Positions 8,045 to 17,350 are shown, counted from the first letter of the stretch. The stretch is 64,000 bases of DNA from Phycicoccus flavus (GCF_004025965.2 NZ_SAYU02000011.1:1-64000), one strand, 5' to 3'. Notes: generated by a model from the sequence alone, not told the origin. Program-made: numbers and translations.

Positions 8045-9225
8045 TGGCGGCGGGGACGCGCGAGCTGAGCGGGGTCGCGGCGCGGATCGAGGCGCGGATC
8101 CCGCGTCCGGAGGACTTCGACAGCGACCTGCGCGGACCCCGGACGGCGGCCCGGGTCGGGACGTGGCTCGGGGTCGCCTTCGGGGTCTGCTTCCTCACCG
8201 GTCTCTACAGCCACTACCTCCAACACCCGACGCCGGCCGTGCCCCTCGCGACGGGTCCGGCGCGCCTCTACCAGGTGACGCAGGGGCTGCACGTCGCCGC
8301 GGGGACGGCCGCCGTGCCGCTGCTGCTCGTCAAGCTGTGGTCGGTCTTCCCGCGGCTGCTCGGACGCCCACCGCTGGAGCCGCGGCGGCTCGTGCTGCAC
8401 GTCCTCGAGAAGGGCTCGATCGCGCTGCTCGTGTCCTCCGCGGTCTTCCAGCTCGCCACCGGCCTGCCCAACAGCGCGCAGTGGTACCCGTGGCGGTTCG
8501 ACTTCATCGCCGCGCACTTCGCCGTCGGGTGGGTGGCCGCGGGGTCGGTGCTGCTCCACGTGGCGGTCAAGCTGCCGGTCATCCGCGAGGCCTTCGGGGT
8601 CCCGCCCGAGACCCGGCCGGCCACGGCGGGCGCGCCGTCGCGGCGGACGCTGCTGCGCGCGACCTGGGTCGCGGCGGCCGTCGCCGTCGTCGCGACGACC
8701 GCGGCCCAGACGCCGCTGCGCCGGATCGCCGTGCTGGCGGTCCGCTCCGGGAACGGCCCGCAGGGGGTGCCGGTCAACCGCAGCGCCGCCGGGGCGCTGG
8801 TCGCCGACCTCGTCCAGGACCCGGGGTGGCGGCTGCAGGTCAGCGGCCCCACCGGCTCGGTCGAGCTGTCGCTGGAGGACCTGCGGGCGATGCCGCAGCA
8901 CGAGGCGGTGCTGCCCATCGCGTGCGTCGAGGGCTGGAGCGCCAGTGGCACCTGGGGCGGGGTCCCGGTGCGCGACGTCGCGGCCCTCGTCGGCGGCACC
9001 CCCGACGACGACGTCACCGTCCGCTCGCTCCAGCCGCGCGGCGCCTACCGGGAGAGCACCCTGCCCGCCGCCTGGGTCGCGAAGCAGGACTCGCTGCTGG
9101 CGCTGACCCTGGGCGGGGAGCCGCTGCACCCCGACCACGGCTACCCCTGCCGGCTCATCGCGCCCGCCCGGCCCGGGGTCCTGCAGACCAAGTGGCTCAC
9201 CGAGGTCGAGGTGGTGCGGGCATGA
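8044..9225 (+). CDS. Membrane-anchored molybdopterin-dependent oxidoreductase (sulfite-oxidase fold)
   Basis: A 393-residue two-part protein. Residues 38-176 hold four membrane helices with several His residues (83, 119, 158, 172), resembling a b-type cytochrome module. A fifth hydrophobic segment preceded by Ser-Arg-Arg (199-222) resembles an internal twin-arginine signal. The C-terminal half is an Oxidored_molyb domain with the presumed molybdenum ligand Cys294 in PIACVEGWS and a conserved HPDHGYPCRLI block. It is probably an exported-face molybdoenzyme passing electrons to membrane haem; the substrate is unknown. It sits third in an overlapping operon with two sugar-transferase-like genes and a small membrane protein. 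Confidence 0.8.
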   Translation: MAAGTRELSGVAARIEARIPRPEDFDSDLRGPRTAARVGTWLGVAFGVCFLTGLYSHYLQHPTPAVPLATGPARLYQVTQGLHVAAGTAAVPLLLVKLWSVFPRLLGRPPLEPRRLVLHVLEKGSIALLVSSAVFQLATGLPNSAQWYPWRFDFIAAHFAVGWVAAGSVLLHVAVKLPVIREAFGVPPETRPATAGAPSRRTLLRATWVAAAVAVVATTAAQTPLRRIAVLAVRSGNGPQGVPVNRSAAGALVADLVQDPGWRLQVSGPTGSVELSLEDLRAMPQHEAVLPIACVEGWSASGTWGGVPVRDVAALVGGTPDDDVTVRSLQPRGAYRESTLPAAWVAKQDSLLALTLGGEPLHPDHGYPCRLIAPARPGVLQTKWLTEVEVVRA

Positions 9226-9710
9226 CCGCCGGCCCCGACGCCACGCCGGTCGGAGCCGCTCCGGCCGGCCGCGGGGTCCTCGTCACCCGCGTCGTGCTCG
9301 GCGCCGCCGGGCTCCTCGTCCTCGGCTACGGCCTCGTGCTGCTCCTCGGCTCGGGGACCCAGCAGCTGCTCGCCGTCGCGACCTGGCTCGTCGGCGGGGT
9401 CGTCCTCCACGACGCCGTGATCGCGCCCGTGGTCGTCGGGCTCGGGGTGCTGGCGGCGGCCCGGGTCCCGGACCGGCTGCGCACCCCCCTGGTCGGGCTG
9501 CTCGTCGTCCTCGGCCCGCTCACCCTCGCCGCCGTCCCCGTCCTCGGCCGCTACGGCGCCCGCCCGGACAACCCCACCCTCCTGGACCGGCCGTACTGGG
9601 CCGGCTACCTCGCCATCGTCGTCCTGGCCCTGCTCGCCGTCGCGGCCTGGACCGCGCGCCGGCGCCCGTCCGCCGGACCGGCCGGGCCCGGGGACGACGC
9701 CGCCCGTTGA
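9222..9710 (+). CDS. Hypothetical four-helix membrane protein
   Basis: A 162-residue protein with four hydrophobic helices (about 20-40, 45-70, 84-105 and 123-145) and a charged Arg/Pro-rich tail. I do not recognise a named family. The ATG at 9222 overlaps the stop of the molybdoenzyme (ATGA), so it is translated with it and may act as a membrane partner of that enzyme. There are no conserved His pairs that would argue for its own haem. It is the last gene of the operon; a GH13 gene follows 31 bp later with its own start. Confidence 0.65.
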   Translation: MTAGPDATPVGAAPAGRGVLVTRVVLGAAGLLVLGYGLVLLLGSGTQQLLAVATWLVGGVVLHDAVIAPVVVGLGVLAAARVPDRLRTPLVGLLVVLGPLTLAAVPVLGRYGARPDNPTLLDRPYWAGYLAIVVLALLAVAAWTARRRPSAGPAGPGDDAAR

Positions 9711-9741
9711 CGAACCGCCGCCGGTCCGGTTGCGTGGGCGC

Positions 9742-11418
9742 ATGCGCAGCAGCGACGTCGGTGACGTGTGGTGGAAGTCGGCGGTCGTGTACTGCGCCGA
9801 CGTCCAGACCTTCCAGGACTCCGACGGGGACGGCTGCGGCGACCTGCGCGGCCTGACCGACCGCCTGGAGTACCTCGCCGACCTCGGCGTCACCGTCCTG
9901 TGGCTCATGCCGCTCTACCCGACGGCCGGCCGCGACGACGGCTACGACATCACCGACTTCCTCGGCGTCGACCCGCGGCTCGGCACGCTCGGCGACGTCG
10001 TGGAGCTCGTGCGCGCCGCCGACGCGTGCGGCATCCGGGTCATCGTCGACTTCGTCATGAACCACACCTCGGACCGGCACCCGTGGTTCCGCGCGGCCCG
10101 GCGCAGCACCGAGGACCCCCACCGCGACTGGTACGTGTGGTCCACCCGCGAGCCGCGCTCCACGAAGGACGAGGTCGTCTTCCCCGACGCGGAGGACAGC
10201 ATCTGGGAGCTCGACGAGAAGACCGGCGAGTACTACCTGCACCACTTCTACAAGACCCAGCCCGACCTCAACGTCGCCCATCCACAGGTGCGCGAGGAGA
10301 TCGCCCGCACCCTGGGCTTCTGGCTGCAGCTGGGCGTCTCGGGCTTCCGCATCGACGCCGTGCCCTTCCTCTTCCAGACCGACGACTACCCCGGCGCCCA
10401 CGAGGGCTCCTTCGACCCCATGCGCTACCTCGGCGACGTCCGCAAGTACGTGACCCGGCGGCTCGGCAACGCCGCGCTGCTCGGCGAGGTCAACCTGCCC
10501 TACGCCGGCCAGAAGGAGTTCTTCGGCGGCGGGGACGGCGACGGCCTCAACATGCAGTTCGACTTCAACGGCATGCAGGCCATGTACCTGTCCCTGGCCC
10601 GCGGTGACGCCGGGCCGCTCGCCGCCGCCCTCACCGAGCGACCCGCGCTCGACGTCACGAGCCAGTGGGCCAACTTCGTGCGCAACCACGACGAGCTGAC
10701 CCTGGACAAGCTCACCCCCGCTGAGCGCCGGGAGGTGTTCGCCGCCTTCGGGCCCGAGAAGGACATGCAGCTGTACGACCGCGGGCTACGGCGGCGCCTG
10801 CCGCCGATGCTCGGCGGGGACCCGCGGCGCGTCCGCTGCGTGTACTCGCTGATGTTCTCGCTGCCCGGCACGCCCACCCTCTTCTACGGCGAGGAGATCG
10901 GGATGGGCGAGAACCTCGACGTGCCGGGCCGGCTGGCGGTCCGCACCCCGATGCAGTGGAACGCCGGCGAGAACGGCGGCTTCTCGACCGCGCCGCGCCG
11001 CCGCCTGACCCGCCCGGTCGTCCGGGGCCCCTACGGTCCGGAGCACGTCAACGTCCGCGACCAGCGCCGCGACCCCGGTTCGCTGTGGTCGTTCGTGCGC
11101 ACCCTGATCCGCCGGTACCGGCAGATGCCCGAGCTCGGCTGGTCGAGCCCGCAGGTGCTGGAGCACGACACCCCCGCGGTGCTCGCGCACCTCGCGTGCT
11201 GTGACGACTGGCGGATGCTCGCGGTGCACAACCTCGGCCCGGAGACGGCGGCGGTCTCGCTGCGCCTGGAGGACGCCGACGGGCTCGTGCTGCACGACGT
11301 CCTCGGCGACGGCGCGGAGCACCCGGTGGGCGACGGGGGCGCGGTCGAGCTCGTCCTGGAGCCTTACGAGGGCCGGTGGCTGCGGCTGCTGCGGCCCGGG
11401 CAGGAGCCCTTCGCCTGA
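9742..11418 (+). CDS. GH13 alpha-amylase family enzyme (trehalose synthase-like)
   Basis: A 558-residue (beta/alpha)8 glycosidase. Conserved regions are in order: VIVDFVMNHTS (Asp103), GFRIDAVPF with the nucleophile Asp205, LGEVNLPY with the acid/base Glu249, and VRNHDELT with Asp317. The opening WWKSAVVYC and the DSDGDGCGDLRGL block resemble trehalose synthase (TreS), which interconverts maltose and trehalose. Sequence alone cannot separate TreS from related alpha-glucosidases, and no maltokinase gene adjoins. The ATG at 9742 is preferred over a TTG at 9730. The C-terminal 80 residues form the usual beta domain. Confidence 0.85.
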   Translation: MRSSDVGDVWWKSAVVYCADVQTFQDSDGDGCGDLRGLTDRLEYLADLGVTVLWLMPLYPTAGRDDGYDITDFLGVDPRLGTLGDVVELVRAADACGIRVIVDFVMNHTSDRHPWFRAARRSTEDPHRDWYVWSTREPRSTKDEVVFPDAEDSIWELDEKTGEYYLHHFYKTQPDLNVAHPQVREEIARTLGFWLQLGVSGFRIDAVPFLFQTDDYPGAHEGSFDPMRYLGDVRKYVTRRLGNAALLGEVNLPYAGQKEFFGGGDGDGLNMQFDFNGMQAMYLSLARGDAGPLAAALTERPALDVTSQWANFVRNHDELTLDKLTPAERREVFAAFGPEKDMQLYDRGLRRRLPPMLGGDPRRVRCVYSLMFSLPGTPTLFYGEEIGMGENLDVPGRLAVRTPMQWNAGENGGFSTAPRRRLTRPVVRGPYGPEHVNVRDQRRDPGSLWSFVRTLIRRYRQMPELGWSSPQVLEHDTPAVLAHLACCDDWRMLAVHNLGPETAAVSLRLEDADGLVLHDVLGDGAEHPVGDGGAVELVLEPYEGRWLRLLRPGQEPFA

Positions 11419-11557
11419 GCCCGTCCGGGGCGTCGACACCCCCGACCGGGGCCCTGACCTGCGGACGGGGGTTGACCGACGGCCGCCGCGTCGGGCACTC
11501 TCGACCCCGGACCGACGTCGCTCCGCGTCCGTCCTCCCTCTGCGAAGGCCCCCTGCC

Positions 11558-11962
11558 ATGCCGACCTCCCCCTCCCGCCGCACCCTGACCTCGGCCGCCG
11601 CCTGGGCCGTCCCCGTCATCGCCGTGGGCGCCGCCGCGCCCGCCCTGGCCGCCAGCACCGTCCCGTGCCCGAGCGCGACGCGGGTCAGCGTCACCGACAC
11701 CGGGTCCGGCAACAACAAGACCAGGACCGTGGTCCTGCGGTTCGCCGGCCTCGTCGTGGGACAGACCTACACCGCGTCCATCCGGGTCACCGACCCCCGG
11801 GGCACCCAGACCTCGTCCACCATCTCCTTCACGGCCAACGCGACGGCCCAGAACGTGACGTTCGTCGTGCCGCGGGAGGACAACGGGTCCAACACGACGG
11901 TCACGAACATCTCCTACACGGTGGTCGTCGTCGGCGGGCAGACCTGCACCGGCACGGTCTGA
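11558..11962 (+). CDS. Secreted hypothetical protein with Tat-like signal
   Basis: A 134-residue protein beginning MPTSPSRRTLTSAAAWAVPV. The Ser-Arg-Arg-Thr-Leu n-region, a hydrophobic stretch and an Ala-x-Ala site near residue 32 make a twin-arginine-type export signal. The mature part has two cysteines (near the N- and C-termini, able to form one disulfide) and a Thr/Val/Asn-rich pattern of alternating strands, like a small beta-sandwich. I do not recognise the family. The gene stands alone, 140 bp after the GH13 gene and 155 bp before the 2-oxoacid dehydrogenase operon. Confidence 0.65.
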   Translation: MPTSPSRRTLTSAAAWAVPVIAVGAAAPALAASTVPCPSATRVSVTDTGSGNNKTRTVVLRFAGLVVGQTYTASIRVTDPRGTQTSSTISFTANATAQNVTFVVPREDNGSNTTVTNISYTVVVVGGQTCTGTV

Positions 11963-12117
11963 GCCCCCGCGGGGCGACGCACCTGCTGCCGCACGTCCCG
12001 GCCTGGCGGGTACGGTAAGGCCGACACCGGCCGTGACCGCCCGCCACACCCCGCGCTGCGGTCACGACGACCCCCAGGACGGCCCTCGTCACCCGTGGGC
12101 CGGAACAGGAGTGCGTA

Positions 12118-13317
12118 GTGAGCGACAACGAGGTCGCCCCCCTCGAGACCGCGTACGGCGTGGACCACCACGTCACCCGGGCCGACGCCCCGGACCGGCC
12201 CGCCCAGGAGGGCGGTCCGGACATGGTCCAGCTGCTCTCGCCCGAGGGGGAGCGCGTCCCGCACCCGGAGCTCGACGGCATCGTCGACGCCCTGTCCGAC
12301 GAGGCGCTGCGCGGCCTGTACCGCGACCTCGCCCTCGTCCGTCGCTTCGACGCGGAGGCCACCGCGCTCCAGCGCCAGGGCGAGCTCGGCCTCTGGGCCA
12401 GCCTGCTCGGCCAGGAGGCCGCGCAGGTCGGCTCCGGGCGGGCGCTGCGCCGACAGGACTACGCCTTCCCCACCTACCGCGAGCACGGCGTCGCCTGGTG
12501 CCGCGGGGTGGACCCGGTGAACCTCCTCGGCATGTTCCGCGGGGTCAACCACGGCGGCTGGGACCCCAACGAGAAGAACTTCCACCTCTACACGATCATC
12601 ATCGGGGCCCAGACGCTGCACGCCACCGGCTACGCGATGGGCGTCCAGCGCGACGGTGACGTCGGCACCGGCGACGAGGGCCGCGACACCGCCGTCATCG
12701 CCTACTTCGGCGACGGCGCGACCTCGCAGGGGGATGTGTCCGAGGCGCTCGTCTTCGCCGGCGTGAACAACAGCCCGGTCGTGTTCTTCTGCCAGAACAA
12801 CCAGTGGGCCATCTCCGAGCCGAACGAGAAGCAGACCCGCGCGCCGCTCTGGCACCGGGCCCGCGGCTTCGGCTTCCCCGGCATCCGCGTCGACGGCAAC
12901 GACGTCCTCGCCGTCTACGCCGTCACCAAGCAGGCCCTCGACGCCGCCCGGACCGGCCAGGGCCCGACCTTCGTCGAGGCCTTCACCTACCGGATGGGCG
13001 CGCACACCACGTCCGACGACCCGACGAAGTACCGCGTCTCGGCCGAGGTCGAGGTGTGGAAGCACCGCGACCCCATCGAGCGGTACAAGCGCTGGCTCAC
13101 GACGACCGGCAAGGCCGACGCCGACTTCTTCGACGCGGTCGACGCCGAGGCCGACGAGCTCGGCGGCTCGGTCCGCGAGCGCTGCCTGGCCATGCCCGAC
13201 CCCGAGGGTCCGGAGATGTTCCGGCACGTCTACGCCGAGGAGCACCCGGTGACGGCGCGGGAGCGGGAGTGGTTCGAGGGCTACCACGCCTCGTTCGAGG
13301 AGGAGGTGGCCCGGTGA
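12118..13317 (+). CDS. bkdA: 2-oxoacid dehydrogenase E1 component, alpha subunit (branched-chain/pyruvate type)
   Basis: A 399-residue thiamine-diphosphate subunit. The TPP motif runs from GDG (198-200) to NN (217-218), followed by QNNQWAIS. The phosphorylation-loop-like YRMGAHTTSDDPT region is also present. With the beta subunit it decarboxylates a 2-oxo acid and acylates the lipoyl domain of E2. The split alpha/beta E1 next to E2 is typical of actinobacterial branched-chain 2-oxoacid dehydrogenase (Bkd), which feeds branched-chain fatty acids; pyruvate is a possible alternative. The GTG start at 12118 has an AGGAG-type ribosome site about 8 nt upstream, and a TACGGT-like box lies about 105 bp upstream. 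Confidence 0.9.
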   Translation: MSDNEVAPLETAYGVDHHVTRADAPDRPAQEGGPDMVQLLSPEGERVPHPELDGIVDALSDEALRGLYRDLALVRRFDAEATALQRQGELGLWASLLGQEAAQVGSGRALRRQDYAFPTYREHGVAWCRGVDPVNLLGMFRGVNHGGWDPNEKNFHLYTIIIGAQTLHATGYAMGVQRDGDVGTGDEGRDTAVIAYFGDGATSQGDVSEALVFAGVNNSPVVFFCQNNQWAISEPNEKQTRAPLWHRARGFGFPGIRVDGNDVLAVYAVTKQALDAARTGQGPTFVEAFTYRMGAHTTSDDPTKYRVSAEVEVWKHRDPIERYKRWLTTTGKADADFFDAVDAEADELGGSVRERCLAMPDPEGPEMFRHVYAEEHPVTAREREWFEGYHASFEEEVAR

Positions 13318-14285
13318 GCAGCACGACGCTGGCCAAGGGCATCACCTCCGGGCTGCGGGCCGCGATGGAGAAGGACGCGCGGGTCGTCCTCCTCGGCGAG
13401 GACATCGGCAAGCTCGGCGGGGTCTTCCGGGTCACCGAGGGCCTCCAGAAGGACTTCGGCGAGGACCGGGTCATCGACACCCCGCTGGCCGAGGCCGGCA
13501 TCGTCGGCACGGCCATCGGCATGGCCCTGCGCGGCTACCGGCCGGTCGTGGAGATCCAGTTCGACGGCTTCGTCTACCCCGCCTTCGACCACATCGTCAG
13601 CCAGGTCGCCAAGCTGCACTCGCGCTCGCTCGGCACGGTGCGCATGCCGATGGTCATCCGCATCCCGTTCGGCGGCGGCATCGGCGCCGTCGAGCACCAC
13701 AGCGAGTCCAACGAGACCTACTTCGCGCACACCGCCGGCCTGCGGGTCGTCGCGTGCTCGAACCCCCACGACGCGCACTGGATGATCCGGCAGGCCGTCG
13801 AGTCCGACGACCCGGTGATCTTCTACGAGCCCAAGCGCCGCTACTGGGACAAGGGCGAGGTCGGCGAGGCCCCAGACGGCGACCTCGGGAGCGCCCGCGT
13901 CGTGCGCGAGGGCGACGACGTCACGCTGCTGGCGTACGGGCCGATGGTCAAGACCTGCCTCCAGGCCGCCACCGCCGCCGAGGAGGACGGCCGCTCGCTC
14001 GAGGTGGTCGACCTGCGCTCGCTGTCCCCGCTGGACACCGGCGCGGTCCTGGCCTCGGCCCGCAAGACGGGCCGCGTCGTCGTCGTCCACGAGGCCTCGA
14101 CCTTCCTCGGCATCGGCGCGGAGCTGTCCGCGATGCTCACCGAGGAGGCGTTCTACGAGCTCGAAGCGCCGGTGCTGCGGGTCGGCGGCTACAACGTGCC
14201 CTACCCGCCGAGCCGGCTGGAGGAGGAGTTCCTCCCCGACCTCGACCGGGTGCTCGACGCCGTCGACCGTTCGCTCGCGTACTGA
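13314..14285 (+). CDS. bkdB: 2-oxoacid dehydrogenase E1 component, beta subunit
   Basis: A 323-residue E1 beta subunit with an N-terminal pyrimidine-binding TPP domain (VVLLGEDIGKLGG near 22-34, the catalytic Glu region) and a C-terminal transketolase-like domain (VVVVHEASTFLGIG near 257-270). The conserved PFGGGIGAVEHHSES block (about 119-133) forms the substrate channel. It pairs with the upstream alpha subunit into an alpha2beta2 tetramer. The GTG start overlaps the alpha-subunit stop by four bases (GTGA), so the two subunits should be made in equal amounts. E2 follows after 15 bp; no E3 is in the window. Confidence 0.92.
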   Translation: MSSTTLAKGITSGLRAAMEKDARVVLLGEDIGKLGGVFRVTEGLQKDFGEDRVIDTPLAEAGIVGTAIGMALRGYRPVVEIQFDGFVYPAFDHIVSQVAKLHSRSLGTVRMPMVIRIPFGGGIGAVEHHSESNETYFAHTAGLRVVACSNPHDAHWMIRQAVESDDPVIFYEPKRRYWDKGEVGEAPDGDLGSARVVREGDDVTLLAYGPMVKTCLQAATAAEEDGRSLEVVDLRSLSPLDTGAVLASARKTGRVVVVHEASTFLGIGAELSAMLTEEAFYELEAPVLRVGGYNVPYPPSRLEEEFLPDLDRVLDAVDRSLAY

Positions 14286-14300
14286 AAGGCACTGCCGCAG

Positions 14301-15791
14301 ATGGCTGTTCGGACGTTCAAGCTCCCGGACCCCGGGGAAGGCCTCACCGAGGCCGAGATCGTCACCTGGCACGTCGCGCCCGGTGACACCGTGAAGGTCA
14401 ACGACGTCGTCGTCGAGATCGAGACCGCCAAGTCGCTCGTCGAGCTGCCCGTGCCGTTCTCCGGCACCGTCGGCGAGCTGCTCGTCGCCGAGGGCGACAC
14501 CGTCGAGGTGGGCACCCCGATCGTCACCGTCGACGACGGCACGGACGCCGGGCCCCCCGCGGCCCCGGCCGAGCGGGCGTCCACGTCCGGGGAGGCCGCG
14601 GGCGCGTCCGGCTCCGGCGGGTCGGCGGCACCGGCCACGCCGGCGACGCCCGAGCGCACCGCCGTGCTCGTCGGGTACGGGGTGAAGCAGACCGAGGCCA
14701 AGCGTCGGGCGCGCAAGGCCCCGGCCGAGGCCCGGTCGGTCGAGACCTCGCTGGCATCGCCCGCCGCCGGTGACGGCCCCGCCGTCCGCCGGCCCGAGCC
14801 GCACCACGAGCCGCCGGAGCAGCCCCCCGCCGGGCTGCCCTACGGCCCGGCGTCGACGGCGCGGTCGGACGCGACGCCCGGTGAGCGGGTGCGGGCGCTG
14901 GCCAAGCCGCCGGTGCGCAAGCTCGCGAAGGACCTCGGCGTCGACCTGCTCGCGGTCACCCCGTCCGGCGATGGCGGCGTCGTCACGCGTGCCGACGTCG
15001 AGGCCGCCGCCGCCTCGGACCGGGCGGGCGCGGAGAGCGTGCCGGCCACGGCAGCCGGCTCGTCGTCCGCGGAGTCGCCGGGTGAGACCCGCGTCCCGGT
15101 CAAGGGCGTGCGGAAGATGACCGCGCAGGCCATGGTCGCCTCCGCCTTCACCGCACCGCACGTCACCGAGTGGCTGACGGTCGACGTCACGGCGACGATG
15201 GAGCTCGTCGACCGGCTGCGAGCCGACCGCGAGTTCCGCGACGTCCGGGTCACCCCGCTGCTCGTCGTCGCCAAGGCCATGTGCCTCGCGGCGCGCCGGC
15301 ACCCCGAGGTCAACGCCAGCTGGGACGAGGACGCCCAGGAGATCGTGCTCAAGCACGGGGTCAACCTCGGCATCGCCGCGGCGACGCCGCGCGGGCTCGT
15401 CGTCCCGAACGTCAAGGGCGCGGACCGGATGACGATGCGCGAGCTCGCGGAGGCCATCGGCGACCTCACCGCCACCGCGCGCGAGGGCCGCACCCCGCCG
15501 GCGGACATGGCCGGCGGGACGATGACCGTGACGAACGTCGGCGTCTTCGGCATCGACGCCGGCACCCCGATCCTCAACCCCGGCGAGGCCGCGATCCTCG
15601 CCTTCGGCTCGGTGACACGGCGGCCGTGGGTCGTCGGCGGCGGCGCCGAGGAGCGGATCGAGCCGCGTTGGGTCACGACGCTCGCGCTGTCCTTCGACCA
15701 CCGGCTCGTCGACGGCGAGCTCGGGTCGCGCTTCCTCGCCGACGTCGCCGCGGTCCTCGCGGACCCGGCGCGCGGGCTCGTCTGGGGCTGA
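14301..15791 (+). CDS. bkdC: 2-oxoacid dehydrogenase E2 component (dihydrolipoamide acyltransferase)
   Basis: A 496-residue E2 with three parts. An N-terminal lipoyl domain has the modified Lys44 in EIETAKSLVEL. A long Ala/Pro/Glu-rich linker follows. The peripheral-subunit-binding domain is near residues 203-235 (RALAKPPVRKLAKDLGVD). The C-terminal acyltransferase core ends in the active-site motif HRLVDG with His467 and Asp471. It forms the core of the complex, passing the acyl group to CoA. One lipoyl domain is the usual number for Bkd E2. The start has an appropriately spaced GAAAGG upstream. The next gene begins 4 bp after the stop. Confidence 0.93.
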   Translation: MAVRTFKLPDPGEGLTEAEIVTWHVAPGDTVKVNDVVVEIETAKSLVELPVPFSGTVGELLVAEGDTVEVGTPIVTVDDGTDAGPPAAPAERASTSGEAAGASGSGGSAAPATPATPERTAVLVGYGVKQTEAKRRARKAPAEARSVETSLASPAAGDGPAVRRPEPHHEPPEQPPAGLPYGPASTARSDATPGERVRALAKPPVRKLAKDLGVDLLAVTPSGDGGVVTRADVEAAAASDRAGAESVPATAAGSSSAESPGETRVPVKGVRKMTAQAMVASAFTAPHVTEWLTVDVTATMELVDRLRADREFRDVRVTPLLVVAKAMCLAARRHPEVNASWDEDAQEIVLKHGVNLGIAAATPRGLVVPNVKGADRMTMRELAEAIGDLTATAREGRTPPADMAGGTMTVTNVGVFGIDAGTPILNPGEAAILAFGSVTRRPWVVGGGAEERIEPRWVTTLALSFDHRLVDGELGSRFLADVAAVLADPARGLVWG

Positions 15792-15794
15792 CGC

Positions 15795-17267
15795 GTGGCC
15801 GGTGAGCACGGGGTCGTCTTCCCCGAGGTCGACGGGCGCCGCTCGACGTCGGCCACCGGTCGGGCCGTCGTCGCCGACGCACTGCGGCCGGTCGACCCCG
15901 TCGGTGCCGACGCCGCGGCCCGCGAGACGAGCTGGCGCAGCGGCTACGGTCCGCACTTCCGGCGGCTCGTCGAGGCGGGGCTGCCGAGCTACGGCGCCGC
16001 GCGCTCGATCGCCGAGGCCGGGCTCGCCTCCGTGCACGCCCGCATGCGGTGGGCGCCGCAGGACGGCGAGGAGCAGGTGCTCGGGGCCGCGATGGCGGGG
16101 CCGCTCGCCGAGATGTCCGCCGGGTCGGCCGAGCGGGTCGGCACCGAGACCGTCGCGGGGACCGGCCGCCCGGACACCGCCCTCACCGTGCCCTACCGCG
16201 GGCGCCGGCTCGCGGGCGACGACCTGCGTCGGCAGCTCGACACCTGGGTCGCGGCCGGGGTCGTCGAGCCGAGCCTGCGCGAGGCTGTCACGGCCGTCCT
16301 GGAGAACCCGGACTGGCTGCGGCTCGACGGCCGCACCGTCGTCGTCCTCGGCGCCGCCGCCGAGATGGGGCCGCTGCGGGCGCTGCTGCGCTGGGGCGCC
16401 ACGGTCGCCGCGGTGGACCTGCCGCGCCCGGACCTGTGGACCCGCCTGCTCGACGACACCCGCGACCTCGCGGGCCGGCTCGTCGTCCCCGTCCGGCCGG
16501 GGCCGGAGGACCTGCCGCAGCGCGCCGGGCTCGACGTCCTGCACGACCTGCCGGCGGCGAGCGCCTGGACCAGCGCGCTGCCGGGGCCGCTCGTGCTTGG
16601 CAACTACGTCTACGCCGACGGGTCGACCAACGTCCGGGTGAGCGTGGCGGTCGACGCCCTCACCGAGGCCGTGCGGCGGCAGCGCTCGGAGGTGGCGCTG
16701 GCGTTCCTAGCCACGCCCACCGACGTCTTCGCGGTGCCCGGCGCGGCCGTCGACGCCGCCGTCGAGGCGTACGCGCAGCGGCGGACGTCCAAGCTGCTGC
16801 GGGTCCCGCTGCGCACGGTGTCCGGCGGCCGGCTGCTGCGGCGCAACTACCTGCCGGGCGTCGACCCCGGCATCAACGACTCCGTCGTCACCCAGCAGGG
16901 CCCGAACTACCTGCTGGCCAAGCGGGTCCAGCGCTGGCGGGCCACCGCGGCGCGGGCCGAGGGCGCCGCCGTGTCCTTCAAGGTCGCGCCGCCCACCCGC
17001 ACCCGATCGGTCGTCCGCAACCGGGCGCTGGCCGCGGCGTACTCCGGCGCGCACCGGTTCGGTGTCGAGGTCTTCGAGCCCGGGACGGCGAACACGCTCA
17101 TGGCCGCTCTGCTCGTCCACGACCTCGTCGCCCGGCCGCCCGCACAGGACCACCCGTGGCAGGACGAGGCGTTCGCCGCCGCGCACGGCGGCCTCTGGCG
17201 GTGCGCCTACGACCCGCGCAGCGCCCTCGGCCTCGCCGCCCTCCTCGGCGCCGCCTCCGCCCGCTGA
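15795..17267 (+). CDS. Hypothetical Rossmann-like protein cotranscribed with the 2-oxoacid dehydrogenase
   Basis: A 490-residue cytoplasmic protein of a family I cannot name. The central part has a dinucleotide-binding-like strand-loop (TVVVLGAAAEMG, 181-192) followed by an acidic residue at the end of the next strand (VAAVDLPRP), as in NAD or SAM binders. The C-terminal part is rich in Arg and conserved-looking aromatic residues (RRNYLPGVDPGIND, RTRSVVRNRALAAAYSG). There is no signal peptide and no membrane helix. It begins 4 bp after E2, so it should be expressed with the complex; a role in the same acyl-CoA pathway is inference. It ends at a strong palindrome facing a convergent gene. Confidence 0.65.
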   Translation: MAGEHGVVFPEVDGRRSTSATGRAVVADALRPVDPVGADAAARETSWRSGYGPHFRRLVEAGLPSYGAARSIAEAGLASVHARMRWAPQDGEEQVLGAAMAGPLAEMSAGSAERVGTETVAGTGRPDTALTVPYRGRRLAGDDLRRQLDTWVAAGVVEPSLREAVTAVLENPDWLRLDGRTVVVLGAAAEMGPLRALLRWGATVAAVDLPRPDLWTRLLDDTRDLAGRLVVPVRPGPEDLPQRAGLDVLHDLPAASAWTSALPGPLVLGNYVYADGSTNVRVSVAVDALTEAVRRQRSEVALAFLATPTDVFAVPGAAVDAAVEAYAQRRTSKLLRVPLRTVSGGRLLRRNYLPGVDPGINDSVVTQQGPNYLLAKRVQRWRATAARAEGAAVSFKVAPPTRTRSVVRNRALAAAYSGAHRFGVEVFEPGTANTLMAALLVHDLVARPPAQDHPWQDEAFAAAHGGLWRCAYDPRSALGLAALLGAASAR

Positions 17268-17350
17268 CCCCCCGCCCCCTTCCCCCTCTTCCTCCCGCGC
17301 CCCCTCCCCTCCCCCCTCCCGCGCCCCCTCTCTCCTCTCCCCCCTCCCCC

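Noticed and set aside
13281-16544. A 1,087-codon open frame on the minus strand across E1b, E2 and the Rossmann-like gene
   Set aside because: Composition is Arg/Gly/Asp-rich noise and it is antisense to three genes with clear motifs; long shadow frames are normal at this GC content.
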